From assembly GCA_030017995.1 (NCBI GenBank), contig JASEGS010000007.1:1-57563 (forward strand): 57,563 bases of DNA. The letters are read 5' to 3'. The number at the start of each line of letters is the position of its first letter. Position 1 is the stretch's first letter. The DNA comes from Thermodesulfovibrionales bacterium. Lineage in GTDB: Bacteria > Nitrospirota > Thermodesulfovibrionia > Thermodesulfovibrionales > Dissulfurispiraceae. Made by a program: the position numbers and the translations under genes. A model generated the notes under the pieces. The model saw only the letters and a list, made by a program, of their open reading frames with translations. It was not told where the DNA came from and made no database searches. Of the stretch, positions 9,920 to 18,979 are shown one piece after another.

Positions 9920-11053
9920 ATGGAACTACCGTCCGGTTTTATAAGCAAAGAGACATGGAACAAGGTGCTCAACTATATAGCCCTGAGTGATAAAGAACCG
10001 CCTTATCTGCTCATTGACAAGAAAATTGTGCAAGATAAAATATCTATCGTAGGTAAAAACATCAGGAATTCCCGTGTGTTCTACGCTGTGAAGGCCAATC
10101 CTGACATAGAGGTGATAAAGCTCGTGAATCCACTTGGCGTAGGTTTTGAGATCGCGTCCGAGGGCGAGCTTCAACTGCTCGCCTCTATTAATGTTGAGCC
10201 TGATAGAATTATCACCAGCAACCCCGTAAAGACCTTTAAGTTCCTTGAGCAGGCAGTAGAATATGGGGTTAAATATTATGCCTACGACTCTTTTGCGGAA
10301 GTAGACAAGCTTACGAGGTATGCCCCGGGCTGCAATGTCTATGTCAGGCTGACGGTTCCAAACGAAGGCAGCGAATGGCCTCTTAGTAAAAAATTTGGGG
10401 TGGAGATGGACGATGCCCTCGATCTCTTAGTATATGCAAAGGACAAGGGACTGAATCCTGTGGGTATTACCTTCCATGTGGGATCTCAATGCAATAATGT
10501 ATACAACTGGAATGTAGCGGTAGATAAGGCGAGGGAGTTGTGGGAGATGGCAGAACAAAAAGGGATTAAGCTCTCAATGCTCAACATTGGCGGAGGTTAT
10601 CCAATCCGGTATACAAAGAATGTGGTGAATATAGAGACGATCGAGAAAAAGGTAGACAAGGTGATATTCCAGAAATTCCCTAAGGACATAGAAGTATTCA
10701 TAGAGCCGGGCCGGGCTATGGTTGGAGATGCCGGAATATTCGTATCAACTGTTATAGGCAAGACCAAAAGGGGCGATGAGAACTGGCTCCATATTGATGT
10801 GGGCGTTTTTAACGGACTTATGGAGAGCGTGGGAGGTATCAAATACACTTATGTTGTCGGAAGCAGGAACGAGCCGTTGAGTTGGACAATAGCCGGGCCG
10901 AGCTGCGACAGTTTCGATGTGATAGACCGCGAGGTTGAGTTGCCGGAGCCTGAGGTAGGAAATAGGATATTGATACTTTCGAGCGGGGCATACACGATTT
11001 CATATGCGTCGGAATTTAACGGTTTTTCGATACCAAAGACGATTTTGATATAA
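9920..11053 (+). CDS. Ornithine/lysine-type PLP decarboxylase (fold III)
   Basis: A 377-residue member of the Orn/DAP/Arg decarboxylase family 2. The PLP lysine lies in Y-A-V-K-A-N-P at residue 58. The TIM-barrel continues with T-F-H-V-G-S-Q and the glycine-rich phosphate loop N-I-G-G-G-Y-P, then E-P-G-R. The C-terminal beta domain has G-P-S-C-D-S, with Cys 329 matching the catalytic cysteine of eukaryotic-type ornithine decarboxylase; diaminopimelate decarboxylases have a different sequence there. With speE 90 bases downstream the likely product is putrescine for spermidine. Lysine may also be accepted, since bifunctional enzymes exist. The start is ATG behind GGGGAGAAG. Confidence 0.85.
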   Translation: MELPSGFISKETWNKVLNYIALSDKEPPYLLIDKKIVQDKISIVGKNIRNSRVFYAVKANPDIEVIKLVNPLGVGFEIASEGELQLLASINVEPDRIITSNPVKTFKFLEQAVEYGVKYYAYDSFAEVDKLTRYAPGCNVYVRLTVPNEGSEWPLSKKFGVEMDDALDLLVYAKDKGLNPVGITFHVGSQCNNVYNWNVAVDKARELWEMAEQKGIKLSMLNIGGGYPIRYTKNVVNIETIEKKVDKVIFQKFPKDIEVFIEPGRAMVGDAGIFVSTVIGKTKRGDENWLHIDVGVFNGLMESVGGIKYTYVVGSRNEPLSWTIAGPSCDSFDVIDREVELPEPEVGNRILILSSGAYTISYASEFNGFSIPKTILI

Positions 11054-11074
11054 CTCAAATCCAACAATAAGGCT

Positions 11075-11116
11075 AGAGATAAGGATGGGGCACTTCAGAG
11101 ACTTATCCTTATCTCT
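11075..11116 (+). promoter_or_regulatory. Perfect hairpin between the decarboxylase gene and speE
   Basis: AGAGATAAGGAT (11075-11086) pairs exactly with ATCCTTATCTCT (11105-11116) around an 18-base loop. No T-run follows, so it does not look like a standard intrinsic terminator. It may stabilise or separate the upstream transcript, or affect speE translation, which begins 27 bases later behind GAAGGAGG. Confidence 0.55.
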
Positions 11117-11143
11117 GGATCTTGATATAAGAAGGAGGACAAT

Positions 11144-11980
11144 ATGATCAAATATTTCGAGAAGGACCCGTATGCGCCCATACAGTATTTGTATGATGTG
11201 GAAAAGGTGCTTCATAAAAGCAAAAGCCCGTTTCAGGAGATAATGGTTATCGAAAACCCATATTTTGGCAAAATGCTTATACTTGACGGAGTTATCCAGA
11301 TAACAGAGCGGGATGAGTTTTTTTATCACGAGATGCTTGTCCACCCTGTTATGCATGCCCATCCAAACCCAAAAAATGTCATCGTCATTGGCGGCGGTGA
11401 CGGCGGCACAGTACGGGAGGCGCTCAAACACGGCTCTGTGGAAAAGGTCTATTTTATTGAGATAGACGAAGAGGTTATCAATGTGTCTAAGAAGTTTTTC
11501 CCAACCGTTGCAGGCGGCATTGATGATTCCTGTGTAGAGATAAAATGCATGGATGGCGCCGAATTCGTAAAGGGCAGGGATGGAGATATTGATGTAATAA
11601 TAGTTGATTCCACTGATATTGTAGGATTTGCAAAGAGCCTTTTTACAGTTGAATTTTTCAAGTCTGTTAAGGAATCCCTGGCAGATGATGGAATGTTCGT
11701 AACCCTTTCAGAATCCCTCCATTTCCATAAGGATATAGTCATAGAGGTCCAAGAGGCTATGAAGCTCATATTCCCAATAGTTGACCTTTACACGGCTTCA
11801 ATCGCCACATATGCAGGAAACTGGTGGACCTTTTCTGCGGCATCAAAAAAACATGATTTGAGACAGATGAAGAGAGAATTCAGGATCGATACCAGATATT
11901 ACAGTGATGAGATACATCATCAGGCATTTTTGCCTCCGAAGATGTATGAGAAATTGATGCAGAGAAAGCTGCAGTGGTGA
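11144..11980 (+). CDS. speE: Polyamine aminopropyltransferase (spermidine synthase)
   Basis: Transfers aminopropyl from decarboxylated S-adenosylmethionine to putrescine. The 278-residue protein has the N-terminal strand domain (Q-E-I-M-V-I-E-N-P) followed by the nucleotide-binding G-G-G-D-G-G-T-V-R-E motif near residue 85. The catalytic aspartate is in V-D-S-T-D near residue 151. F-F-Y-H-E-M is the usual substrate-loop sequence. The gene follows the decarboxylase in the same direction, so this is a two-gene polyamine unit. No speD is in the window. Confidence 0.95.
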   Translation: MIKYFEKDPYAPIQYLYDVEKVLHKSKSPFQEIMVIENPYFGKMLILDGVIQITERDEFFYHEMLVHPVMHAHPNPKNVIVIGGGDGGTVREALKHGSVEKVYFIEIDEEVINVSKKFFPTVAGGIDDSCVEIKCMDGAEFVKGRDGDIDVIIVDSTDIVGFAKSLFTVEFFKSVKESLADDGMFVTLSESLHFHKDIVIEVQEAMKLIFPIVDLYTASIATYAGNWWTFSAASKKHDLRQMKREFRIDTRYYSDEIHHQAFLPPKMYEKLMQRKLQW

Positions 11981-11985
11981 ACTCC

Positions 11986-12015
11986 TTGACAGGACTGTTT
12001 GTTAGTTGCTAAATT
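11986..12015 (+). promoter_or_regulatory. Sigma-70 promoter of the hrcA-grpE-dnaK-dnaJ operon
   Basis: A consensus -35 TTGACA (11986-11991) is 18 bases upstream of a -10-like TAAATT (12010-12015). The CIRCE operator begins two bases after the -10, so bound HrcA would cover the transcription start. Confidence 0.7.
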
Positions 12016-12016
12016 A

Positions 12017-12043
12017 TTAGCACTCTAAGCTTGAGAGTGCTAA
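12017..12043 (+). promoter_or_regulatory. CIRCE operator (HrcA binding site)
   Basis: TTAGCACTC, nine spacer bases, then GAGTGCTAA. This matches the CIRCE consensus exactly. It lies 24 bases before hrcA and implies autoregulated repression of the whole heat-shock operon, released when unfolded protein titrates GroEL from HrcA. Confidence 0.97.
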
Positions 12044-12067
12044 TAGCACTTAATTTATATTTTCAGA

Positions 12068-13156
12068 ATGGTGTCGCTCATGCTTGATGAAAGAAGCAAA
12101 CAAATCCTATATGCAATTATTGAGAGTTATATAGATAAGCCAGAGCCGGTTGGCTCACGCTTTGTAACCAAAAAATACCCGTTTGGTTTTTCGTCTGCCA
12201 CTATTAGGAATATAATGGCAGACCTTGAGGAATTTGGTTTTCTCAGCCAGCCCCATACCTCTGCGGGAAGGATACCCACTGATAAAGGTTACAGATTTTA
12301 TGTTGATTCCATTTCCGGCACGGACATTAATAAAGGATTTGTTCGTGAGCGGATGGATAAGGCTTCATATCTTCATTACGATGACAGTTTAGGGGATATG
12401 GTCTGTCAGTTCACAAAGAAACTGGGAAGGATAAAAAATGATATGAATGCCATGTTTTCAGAAGTGATAAATACCTTGTCCTCTATGTCAAACTATGTTA
12501 GCGTTGCTCTTCCCCCGAAAACTGAAAAGACCACTTTTAACAGAATAGACCTGATAAGGTATAAAGATAACAAGGCAGTAGCCATTCTGTTGACGAACGA
12601 AGGTGTCATAAAAAACAAGGTGTTAAAAATTGACGCAAGTCTTGCTCAGGAAGATATTAACAGTATTGCTGATTATCTGAATTCAGAATATGCCGGACAT
12701 ACGCTTGATGAAATAAGAGGATCGCTTGTTAAGAGGATGAAACAGGAAAAACTGTTATGGGATGAAGTTATAGCAAAGGCAATAAAAATATGTGAACAGG
12801 CGCTGCTTTTCACAAGCGAAGACATTTTTGTGTCAGGCCTGTATGATGTGATAAACCTCCCGGATTTTTCAAATATATTGAGGATAAAGCAGATAGCAAA
12901 GGCTATAAAGGATAAGCACCTCATTTTGCGGTTATTGGACGAGTTTTCAGATGCTGAAGGCGTTCAGGTATTGATAGGCAGTGAGCATCATTATGAAGAG
13001 TTAAATGGATTGAGCGTTGTCGCATCACCTTATAAAGAAGGAGACAGGCCTATGGGTGTTATTGCCTTAATAGGCCCCACAAGAATGAACTATCCAAAGG
13101 CCATATATATGGTTGACAGGATAGCAAAATGCATAAGTAAAACTTTATCTGATTGA
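12068..13156 (+). CDS. hrcA: Heat-inducible transcription repressor HrcA
   Basis: About 362 residues. The N-terminal winged helix has the typical L-D-E-R-S-K-Q-I-L-Y-A-I-I-E-S-Y-I and P-V-G-S-R start, then S-x-A-T-I-R-N-I-M-A-D-L-E-E and G-F-L-S-Q-P-H-T-S-A-G-R-I-P-T. GAF-like and dimerisation parts follow, ending with a G-x-I-A-L-I-G-P-T-R-M-N-Y motif. The perfect CIRCE site just upstream is its expected operator. An internal ATG at 12080 is an alternative start; neither has a strong ribosome site. Confidence 0.95.
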   Translation: MVSLMLDERSKQILYAIIESYIDKPEPVGSRFVTKKYPFGFSSATIRNIMADLEEFGFLSQPHTSAGRIPTDKGYRFYVDSISGTDINKGFVRERMDKASYLHYDDSLGDMVCQFTKKLGRIKNDMNAMFSEVINTLSSMSNYVSVALPPKTEKTTFNRIDLIRYKDNKAVAILLTNEGVIKNKVLKIDASLAQEDINSIADYLNSEYAGHTLDEIRGSLVKRMKQEKLLWDEVIAKAIKICEQALLFTSEDIFVSGLYDVINLPDFSNILRIKQIAKAIKDKHLILRLLDEFSDAEGVQVLIGSEHHYEELNGLSVVASPYKEGDRPMGVIALIGPTRMNYPKAIYMVDRIAKCISKTLSD

Positions 13157-13185
13157 AATCTGGCAGCATCGGGGGTTGCGTTATT

Positions 13186-13746
13186 ATGGGAATAAAGGAA
13201 CAATCTGGCGAGATGTCTGATGTTACTGAGAGTTATGAAACTGATATTTCTAAGGCGCCGGAAGACAAAGCAGCAGAGGTGACAGAAGACATAAAGGCTG
13301 AACTTGAAGGACTTAAAGATAAATATTTGAGGCTTTGCGCAGAGTTTGAGAACTACAAAAAGAAGGTTCAGAAGGACAGAGATGAGCTTATAAGGTATTC
13401 AACCGAGTCGCTGATTTATGAGCTTTTATCGGTCATTGACAGCATGGAAATGGCGTTAAAGCATTCGGAGGATAGTGCCGGATTGTCTTCATCTCTTGTT
13501 AAAGGCGTGGAGAATACCGTGAGAGAATTAAATAGGATATTGGAAAAATCAGGACTCACAGCGATAGAGGCAATGGGTAAACCCTTTGACCCTGCTTATC
13601 ACCACGCCATGACACAGGTTGAGGCAGATGAAGTTGAAAGCAATACAGTTGTGGAAGAGTACAGGAAGGGTTATATATATGGCGATAAGGTTTTGAGACC
13701 ATCGCTTGTAGCGGTATCTAAAAAGACAGTAAAGAGCAATGACTAA
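13186..13746 (+). CDS. grpE: GrpE nucleotide exchange factor
   Basis: About 186 residues. An acidic, low-complexity N-terminus leads into the long coiled coil (K-D-K-Y-L-R-L-C-A-E-F-E-N-Y-K-K-K). The beta domain ends with P-F-D-P-A-Y-H-H-A-M, the V-V-E-E-Y-R-K-G-Y motif and R-P-S-L-V-A-V, all diagnostic. GrpE releases ADP from DnaK. The ATG at 13186 is preferred to a TTG inside hrcA because GGGGG lies about 11 bases before it. ATG 13213 is also possible. Confidence 0.93.
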   Translation: MGIKEQSGEMSDVTESYETDISKAPEDKAAEVTEDIKAELEGLKDKYLRLCAEFENYKKKVQKDRDELIRYSTESLIYELLSVIDSMEMALKHSEDSAGLSSSLVKGVENTVRELNRILEKSGLTAIEAMGKPFDPAYHHAMTQVEADEVESNTVVEEYRKGYIYGDKVLRPSLVAVSKKTVKSND

Positions 13747-13779
13747 CAAGAATATAGAAAATAAAGGAGGAAAACTATA

Positions 13780-15687
13780 ATGGGCAAGGCGATAGGAATA
13801 GACCTTGGCACTACAAATTCAGTGGTTGCAGTTGTAATAGGCGGTGAACCGGTTGTAATACCCAATCAGGAGGGCAACAGGACAACGCCCTCTGTTGTAG
13901 CCTTTACCGAAAAGGGTGAAAGGCTTGTTGGACAGATAGCCAAGAGGCAGTCCATCACAAACCCCGAAAATACAATATTTTCCATAAAGAGATTGATGGG
14001 AAGAAAGTACAATTCCCCGCAGGTTGAACATGCAAGAAAGAGGCTTCCATATCATATAGTGGAGGCGCCAAATGGCGATGCACATGTGGAGGCAAGGGGA
14101 AAGAAATATTCTCCGCCGGAGATCTCTGCCATGATACTACAGAAACTGAAACAAGCTGCGGAGGACTATCTCGGAGAGCCAGTCACTGAGGCGGTTGTTA
14201 CTGTGCCAGCATATTTTGATGACAGTCAGAGACAGGCAACAAAGGACGCAGGGCAGATCGCAGGGCTAAATGTCTTGAGGATCATAAATGAGCCTACAGC
14301 AGCAGCCCTCGCCTACGGTCTTGAAAAGAAAAAAGAAGAAAAGGTTGTGGTGTATGATCTCGGGGGAGGAACCTTTGATATATCTGTTTTGGAGATAGGA
14401 GAGGGAGTTATTGAGGTCAAGTCTACCAATGGAGATACATACCTCGGCGGCGACGATTATGATTTAAGGATCATTGACTGGATGGTGGAGGAATTTAAAA
14501 AGGAGCAGGGAATAGACCTAAAGCATGACAAAATGGCGCTTCAGAGGCTCAAGGAAGGCGCTGAGAGAGCAAAGATAGAGCTCTCCACAGCCATGGAGAC
14601 AGAGATAAACCTTCCTTTTATCACTGCCGATGCAACAGGACCAAAGCATTTGCTGATGAAGCTCACAAGAGCAAAGTTTGAGATGCTGACAGATGATTTT
14701 ACACAGAAGACCATAGAGCCGTGCAAGATGGCTATCTCTGACGCAGGACTATCCACCAGCAATATAGACGAGGTTATTCTCGTTGGCGGACAGACAAGGA
14801 CTCCAAAGGTGCAGCAGGTCGTGCAGGGCTATTTCGGCAAAGAGCCTCATAAAGGTGTTAATCCTGATGAGGTGGTTGCAGTAGGCGCTGCTATTCAGGC
14901 CGCTGTTTTAAAGGGTGAGGTGAGGGAGGTATTGCTCCTGGATGTGACCCCTCTGTCCCTCGGCATAGAGACACTCGGCGGTATCTTCACAAAGATGATA
15001 GAAAGAAACACTACCATTCCCACAAAGAAATCGCAGGTATTCTCCACTGCATCTGATAATCAGCCAGCCGTCACCATTAAAGTACATCAGGGTGAAAGAG
15101 AGATGGCTGCAGATAATAAGCTCCTCGGTTTATTCGAGCTCGTTGGAATACCCCCGGCACCGCGCGGTCTTCCTCAGATAGAAGTTACATTCGATATAGA
15201 TGCAAACGGCATTCTTCATGTCTCTGCAAAGGACATTGGCACAGGAAAGGAACAATCTATCAGGATAACTGCCTCCAGTGGTCTTGCAGAGGAAGAGATA
15301 AAGAGGATGATGCGTGATGCAGAGGAGCATTCAGCAGAAGACCATAGGAAGAAGGAATTTGCCGAGGTCAAGAATAACGCTGATACACTTATCTATTCAG
15401 TAGAAAAGTCTTTGAAGGAATACGGCGACAAGATAACGCTCCACGAAAAGAATGATATAGAGAAAGCGCTTGAAAGGTGCAAGCAGGCTAAAGATTCAAG
15501 CAATGACTTAAATGAGATAAAGACTACTGTGGAGGAACTGACAAAGGCATCCCACAAATTAGCTGAACACATATATAAGGCGGCTCAGGAGCAGACGGCT
15601 GGTGCAGGAGCAGCCAAACCTGAAGCCAAAAAGCCAGAGGAAGAGGTTGTAGAAGCGGAATTTGAGGATGTGGACAAGAATAAATGA
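13780..15687 (+). CDS. dnaK: Molecular chaperone DnaK (Hsp70)
   Basis: A 635-residue Hsp70. The ATPase domain opens with G-I-D-L-G-T-T-N-S, has [13 protein letters not shown] near residue 170 and [12 protein letters not shown] near residue 190. The interdomain linker [16 protein letters not shown] and the substrate-binding domain follow. The tail is acidic and ends V-E-A-E-F-E-D-V-D, as in many DnaK proteins. An AAAGGAGG site precedes ATG. It is the third gene of the CIRCE operon. Confidence 0.98.
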   Translation: MGKAIGIDLGTTNSVVAVVIGGEPVVIPNQEGNRTTPSVVAFTEKGERLVGQIAKRQSITNPENTIFSIKRLMGRKYNSPQVEHARKRLPYHIVEAPNGDAHVEARGKKYSPPEISAMILQKLKQAAEDYLGEPVTEAVVTVPAYFDDSQRQATKDAGQIAGLNVLRIINEPTAAALAYGLEKKKEEKVVVYDLGGGTFDISVLEIGEGVIEVKSTNGDTYLGGDDYDLRIIDWMVEEFKKEQGIDLKHDKMALQRLKEGAERAKIELSTAMETEINLPFITADATGPKHLLMKLTRAKFEMLTDDFTQKTIEPCKMAISDAGLSTSNIDEVILVGGQTRTPKVQQVVQGYFGKEPHKGVNPDEVVAVGAAIQAAVLKGEVREVLLLDVTPLSLGIETLGGIFTKMIERNTTIPTKKSQVFSTASDNQPAVTIKVHQGEREMAADNKLLGLFELVGIPPAPRGLPQIEVTFDIDANGILHVSAKDIGTGKEQSIRITASSGLAEEEIKRMMRDAEEHSAEDHRKKEFAEVKNNADTLIYSVEKSLKEYGDKITLHEKNDIEKALERCKQAKDSSNDLNEIKTTVEELTKASHKLAEHIYKAAQEQTAGAGAAKPEAKKPEEEVVEAEFEDVDKNK

Positions 15688-15715
15688 CAGGCGATGGGCA
15701 ATAGGCTATAGGTAA

Positions 15716-16822
15716 ATGAAAGATTACTATAAAACTCTCGGGGTCAGCCGGGAAGCCACACAGGATGAGATAAAAAAGGCCTTTCGGCAGTTAGCATTAA
15801 AGCACCATCCTGATAGGAATCAGGGGAATAAAGAGGAAGAAGAAAGGTTCAAAGAGATAAATGAGGCATATACATGCCTCAGTGACTTTGAGAAGCGTGC
15901 CAATTATGACAGGTTTGGCACAGCAGAAGGTGTTGGACCTGGCGCTGGGTTTGGGTTTGGTGCTGGCGCCCCTTTCGGTGACATATTTGAAGATATATTT
16001 GAAGACTTTTTTGGCGCTTTTGGCGGCACAAAAAGGCCGAGACCTGCAAAGGGCGTTGATCTTAGATACAACCTTAATATAACCCTCAAAGATGCTGCCC
16101 ATGGCATTGAAAAGATCATCAGTGTGCCGAGAGTTCAGAATTGTGATAAATGCAGGGGTACAGGCGCTGCCCCTGGCACTTCGCCAATTACTTGCAGTAA
16201 CTGCAGGGGCACAGGTCATGTGAGATTTCAGCAGGGTTTCTTCAGCGTCTCCAAGACCTGTGGCAAATGTCATGGATCAGGGAAAATAATAGAAAAACCT
16301 TGCATTAACTGTAAAGGCAGCGGCAAAAGCAGAGTTCATAAGGAAATATCACTAAAGGTGCCTGCCGGGGTTGATAATGGTTCCAGATTGAGGATGAGCG
16401 GTGAAGGAGATATGGGCAGTTATGGCGGGCCGGCTGGTGATCTATATGTTATTATTTCTGTGGACGAGCATGAATTTTTCAAAAGGGATGGGATGGATAT
16501 ATATTGTGAGGCTCCAGTATCCTTTACAAAGGCTGTTTTCGGCGGAGAGATAGATGTCCCTACATTGAACGAGCCGGCCAAACTAAAGATTCCTGCCGGC
16601 ACCCATTCAGGAAAGTCCTTTCACCTTAAAGGCAAGGGTATGCCGAAGCTCGGGGGTTATCAGAGGGGAGATCAGATAGTGAGTGTGTATATAGATGTCC
16701 CGAAAAAACTCACTCCGCGACAACGAGAACTTCTCGAGGAATTTGCGAACATAAGCGGCGATGCTGTTGATGACTCTTCAAAGGGGCTTAAAAATAAGCT
16801 TAAAGATCTCTTCTCAGCATAA
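15716..16822 (+). CDS. dnaJ: Co-chaperone DnaJ (Hsp40)
   Basis: A 368-residue class I J protein. The J domain carries H-H-P-D-R-N near residue 32. A Gly/Phe-rich linker follows (residues 70-100). The zinc domain has four C-x-x-C-x-G-x-G repeats between residues 143 and 203, all complete. The C-terminal beta domains follow. It stimulates DnaK ATPase and delivers clients. The gene starts 28 bases after dnaK and closes the operon. The downstream genes are on the other strand. Confidence 0.97.
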   Translation: MKDYYKTLGVSREATQDEIKKAFRQLALKHHPDRNQGNKEEEERFKEINEAYTCLSDFEKRANYDRFGTAEGVGPGAGFGFGAGAPFGDIFEDIFEDFFGAFGGTKRPRPAKGVDLRYNLNITLKDAAHGIEKIISVPRVQNCDKCRGTGAAPGTSPITCSNCRGTGHVRFQQGFFSVSKTCGKCHGSGKIIEKPCINCKGSGKSRVHKEISLKVPAGVDNGSRLRMSGEGDMGSYGGPAGDLYVIISVDEHEFFKRDGMDIYCEAPVSFTKAVFGGEIDVPTLNEPAKLKIPAGTHSGKSFHLKGKGMPKLGGYQRGDQIVSVYIDVPKKLTPRQRELLEEFANISGDAVDDSSKGLKNKLKDLFSA

Positions 16823-16834
16823 CAAAAAGACTAT

Positions 16835-17137
16835 TTATTGCTCTATCATAAAAGGCACATCAACATTGCCAAGGACTTTTTTGATTTTCTCGATACTTGT
16901 TTTTGCGTCATCATATGTAACGATAGTTTTCATCTTATCCGGTTCTGTTTCACTTTCTACATTCAAAACCCCGTCAATGTCTCTCAAGGCAGAACTTACC
17001 TCGCTCAGCTTGGTCGCTCAACGCAGGCCGGCGTGATCTATGGTCAGCTTTTTTATTTCGGCATTGCATTGCTGAACAAAGGCAAGAGATAAAAACAGCG
17101 TTGCGATAATCACAACAGCAGATATTTTATACTTCAT
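16835..17137 (-). CDS. MerP-like periplasmic heavy-metal-associated protein with in-frame UGA (candidate selenoprotein)
   Basis: Read through one TGA at codon 40 (17018-17020), the frame gives 100 residues. A signal peptide (M-K-Y-K then a hydrophobic stretch, cut near N-A-E at 26-27) precedes a heavy-metal-associated fold. After the UGA it continues A-L-R-D-I-D-G-V and T-I-V-T-Y-D-D-A-K, which closely follow MerP/copper-chaperone sequences. Counting back from the conserved I-D-G-V, the UGA falls exactly where the first cysteine of the metal motif C-x-x-C belongs; the second cysteine is a lysine. A GAAGGAGG site precedes ATG, as for the next upstream gene. Either UGA is read as selenocysteine or the gene is a nonsense pseudogene. 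Weak stem-loop options exist just after the UGA, and I could not choose between them. Confidence 0.6.
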
Positions 17138-17234
17138 TACGCTTGTGCCTCCTTCACTCTAATTTTTGAGATTTATTTTAACCCGGATCCGGATATAAAG
17201 CTGTATTAAGGGGGATATGAGTCAAAATTACTGC

Positions 17235-17870
17235 TCATTGTTTTATAGTTCTAACAGGCCACACATAGTTGTTGGCCTTCTTATTAGCGCCGTCCACATA
17301 GCCCTCCGCCATAATGACAAAACACGCATAGTCGCTCCCGCCAAAATTAGTTGATGACCAATAGCCGTCCGTCTGTACATTTGTAAAGCCTTGTGTGTTA
17401 AGCCATGCAGCATTATCGCTACATGAGGAACCGTCGCATGTTTGTTCTTTATATCCTGCGTTAAAAAGGCTTTCAAGCTCGCTGCTGTTAGACAGCCTCC
17501 AGTCAGTGTATCCGCATACTCCCCCGCTCCTGTTAAGGCTTTTCACATAGTCCAAGGCGCCCTGCCATGTCCTTGTTCCGTTAGGCAGGTTGCCATTTTT
17601 AATCCACATCAATCCTGTAAATGTATCGGTTACGCAGTCGCCTTTTATATTAAATCTCGTTTTGTCATGCTCAACTCCAGTCCTCGTTGTCTGCCTCGCT
17701 TCAGCAGAGCGGATACGCTGACAATGACAGGAGCAGCATTTTTCAGCAGCGCCTTCAGTGCTTTGTTGCGCATCCGAAATCTGCGCAATAATAGCTGAAA
17801 TAAAAGCCGCTGCAAAAAACGCCGCTATAGATGACAGCCTAATAACCATAGCCTGTTTTTTATTCATCAT
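17235..17870 (-). CDS. Exported DUF1566 (Lcl C-terminal domain) protein
   Basis: A 211-residue protein with an N-terminal hydrophobic segment (residues about 9-30) that looks like a signal anchor. A short cysteine cluster, K-C-C-S-C-H-C, follows near residue 44. The C-terminal half matches DUF1566: D-T-F-T-G-L-M-W, then W-Q-x-A-L-D-Y-V, Y-T-D-W-R-L-S-N, E-L-E-S-L and Y-W-S-S-T. This C-type-lectin-like fold is common in secreted proteins of Deltaproteobacteria and Nitrospirota; function is unknown. A GAAGGAGG ribosome site precedes the ATG pair. It follows the TlpA-like gene by 16 bases, so they are probably co-transcribed. Confidence 0.75.
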   Translation of the reverse strand: MMNKKQAMVIRLSSIAAFFAAAFISAIIAQISDAQQSTEGAAEKCCSCHCQRIRSAEARQTTRTGVEHDKTRFNIKGDCVTDTFTGLMWIKNGNLPNGTRTWQGALDYVKSLNRSGGVCGYTDWRLSNSSELESLFNAGYKEQTCDGSSCSDNAAWLNTQGFTNVQTDGYWSSTNFGGSDYACFVIMAEGYVDGANKKANNYVWPVRTIKQ

Positions 17871-17886
17871 TGCGTTTACGCCTCCT

Positions 17887-18387
17887 TCATTTCAGAAGGT
17901 TTAGAATAAACCCTTCCAGAGCATCGGTAGAAGTTTCCCCGAGTATCCGGTATCTTATTATACCGTTTCTGTCAACGATCATGGTTGACGGTACGCCTCT
18001 CACGCTGTAATTTGTTGCAGCGCCGACATAAGGGTCCAGCAATACAGGGCTGTAAATATTAAGTCTTTTTATTACCCCTTCAATCATCTTTTTCCCTTCC
18101 CCGAAATTTATGAATACAGCGCTGATTCCTTTTTTACTATACCGTGCAATCAAAGCCTCTATAGCTGGCAGGTTTTTTTCGCAAGACGGACACCAGCTTG
18201 TCCAGAAATATAGAACCAGAATCTTTCCGCTGAAATCATCGGGGATGCTGACCTTTTTCCCATTCAGGTCAGAAAGAGAAATGCCAGGCAGTTTGTCTCC
18301 TATCTTTAACTTCGGCGATTCGCAATAGCCGTAAATGCTCAATACAAAGACTAATGATACGGCTACGGCAAATGTTAAACCTCTCAA
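17887..18387 (-). CDS. TlpA/ResA-like periplasmic thiol-disulfide oxidoreductase
   Basis: 166 residues with a signal peptide or anchor (residues 1-22) and a thioredoxin-like AhpC/TSA-Redoxin fold. The active site is W-C-P-S-C near residue 70, and the cis-proline segment is V-P-S-T-M. Relatives reduce disulfides in the periplasm, for example in cytochrome c maturation or metal-site assembly. The start is a TTG at 18387; AGGAG lies about 12 bases upstream, overlapping the end of the ankyrin gene. Its neighbours are an ankyrin protein and a DUF1566 protein, so a role in an exported redox unit is plausible but not shown. Confidence 0.85.
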   Translation of the reverse strand: MRGLTFAVAVSLVFVLSIYGYCESPKLKIGDKLPGISLSDLNGKKVSIPDDFSGKILVLYFWTSWCPSCEKNLPAIEALIARYSKKGISAVFINFGEGKKMIEGVIKRLNIYSPVLLDPYVGAATNYSVRGVPSTMIVDRNGIIRYRILGETSTDALEGFILNLLK

Positions 18388-18391
18388 AATG

Positions 18392-18979
18392 CTATTTCGC
18401 TCCTGCTTTTTTCAGCAAGGCAATTACCTTATCATGTTTTTGTTTTTTTGCATATTTCAGCGCAGTTTCTCCATCCTTGTCTTTCATGTTCACATCAGCG
18501 CCCTTGTTCAACAATAGAGATACTACACCCATGCGTCCCCTAAGCGATGCAAGCATTAACGGAGAAATGCCGTCATTGTCTTTTGCGTTTATCTCCGCTC
18601 CTCTGCCGATTAAAATATTCGCAACCGGCGTATGTCCTGCCACTGCTGCGTACATCAGCGCCATAGAGCCGTTGTTATTGCGTGCATTCACATCAGCGCC
18701 TTTGGTCAATAATGCCTTCACCACGGCGGTGTTACCGACGGACACTGCCGACATCAAAACTGTATCTCCGTTGATGTCCTTGGCTTTTACAGCAGCCCCC
18801 ATATTTATCAGGACATTTACTATACCCTCATTTCCTATTGACGATGCAATCATTAATGCACTCTGTCCTTTCTCATTTTTTATATTCGGGTCAGCATTGT
18901 TTTTCAAAAGAGTATCAACAAGCGCCTTATTGCCGAGCATCACAGCTCCCATAAGGGCGGTATCGCCGTAAAGATTCAT
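18392..18979 (-). CDS. Ankyrin-repeat protein, probably N-terminally truncated
   Basis: 195 residues made almost wholly of six ankyrin repeats of 33 residues, with the G-x-T-A-L-M and V-x-x-L-L-x-x-G-A-D-V-N pattern. The last repeat ends with A-L-L-K-K-A-G-A-K. Bacterial proteins of this type normally carry a signal peptide before the first repeat. Here the first ATG lies inside a repeat (Y-G-D-T-A-L-M), and the sequence just upstream belongs to a sigma-factor gene in another frame. A deletion seems to have removed the signal peptide and the end of the sigma gene. Ribosome-site sequence is not evident at the ATG. Confidence 0.7.
   Translation of the reverse strand: MNLYGDTALMGAVMLGNKALVDTLLKNNADPNIKNEKGQSALMIASSIGNEGIVNVLINMGAAVKAKDINGDTVLMSAVSVGNTAVVKALLTKGADVNARNNNGSMALMYAAVAGHTPVANILIGRGAEINAKDNDGISPLMLASLRGRMGVVSLLLNKGADVNMKDKDGETALKYAKKQKHDKVIALLKKAGAK

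Noticed and set aside
16835-17137. Treating the MerP-like gene as a plain pseudogene
   Set aside because: Only one stop exists, it is UGA, it sits exactly at the metal-binding cysteine, and the rest of the frame and the ribosome site are intact; the selenocysteine reading was kept as the main hypothesis, with the pseudogene as alternative.
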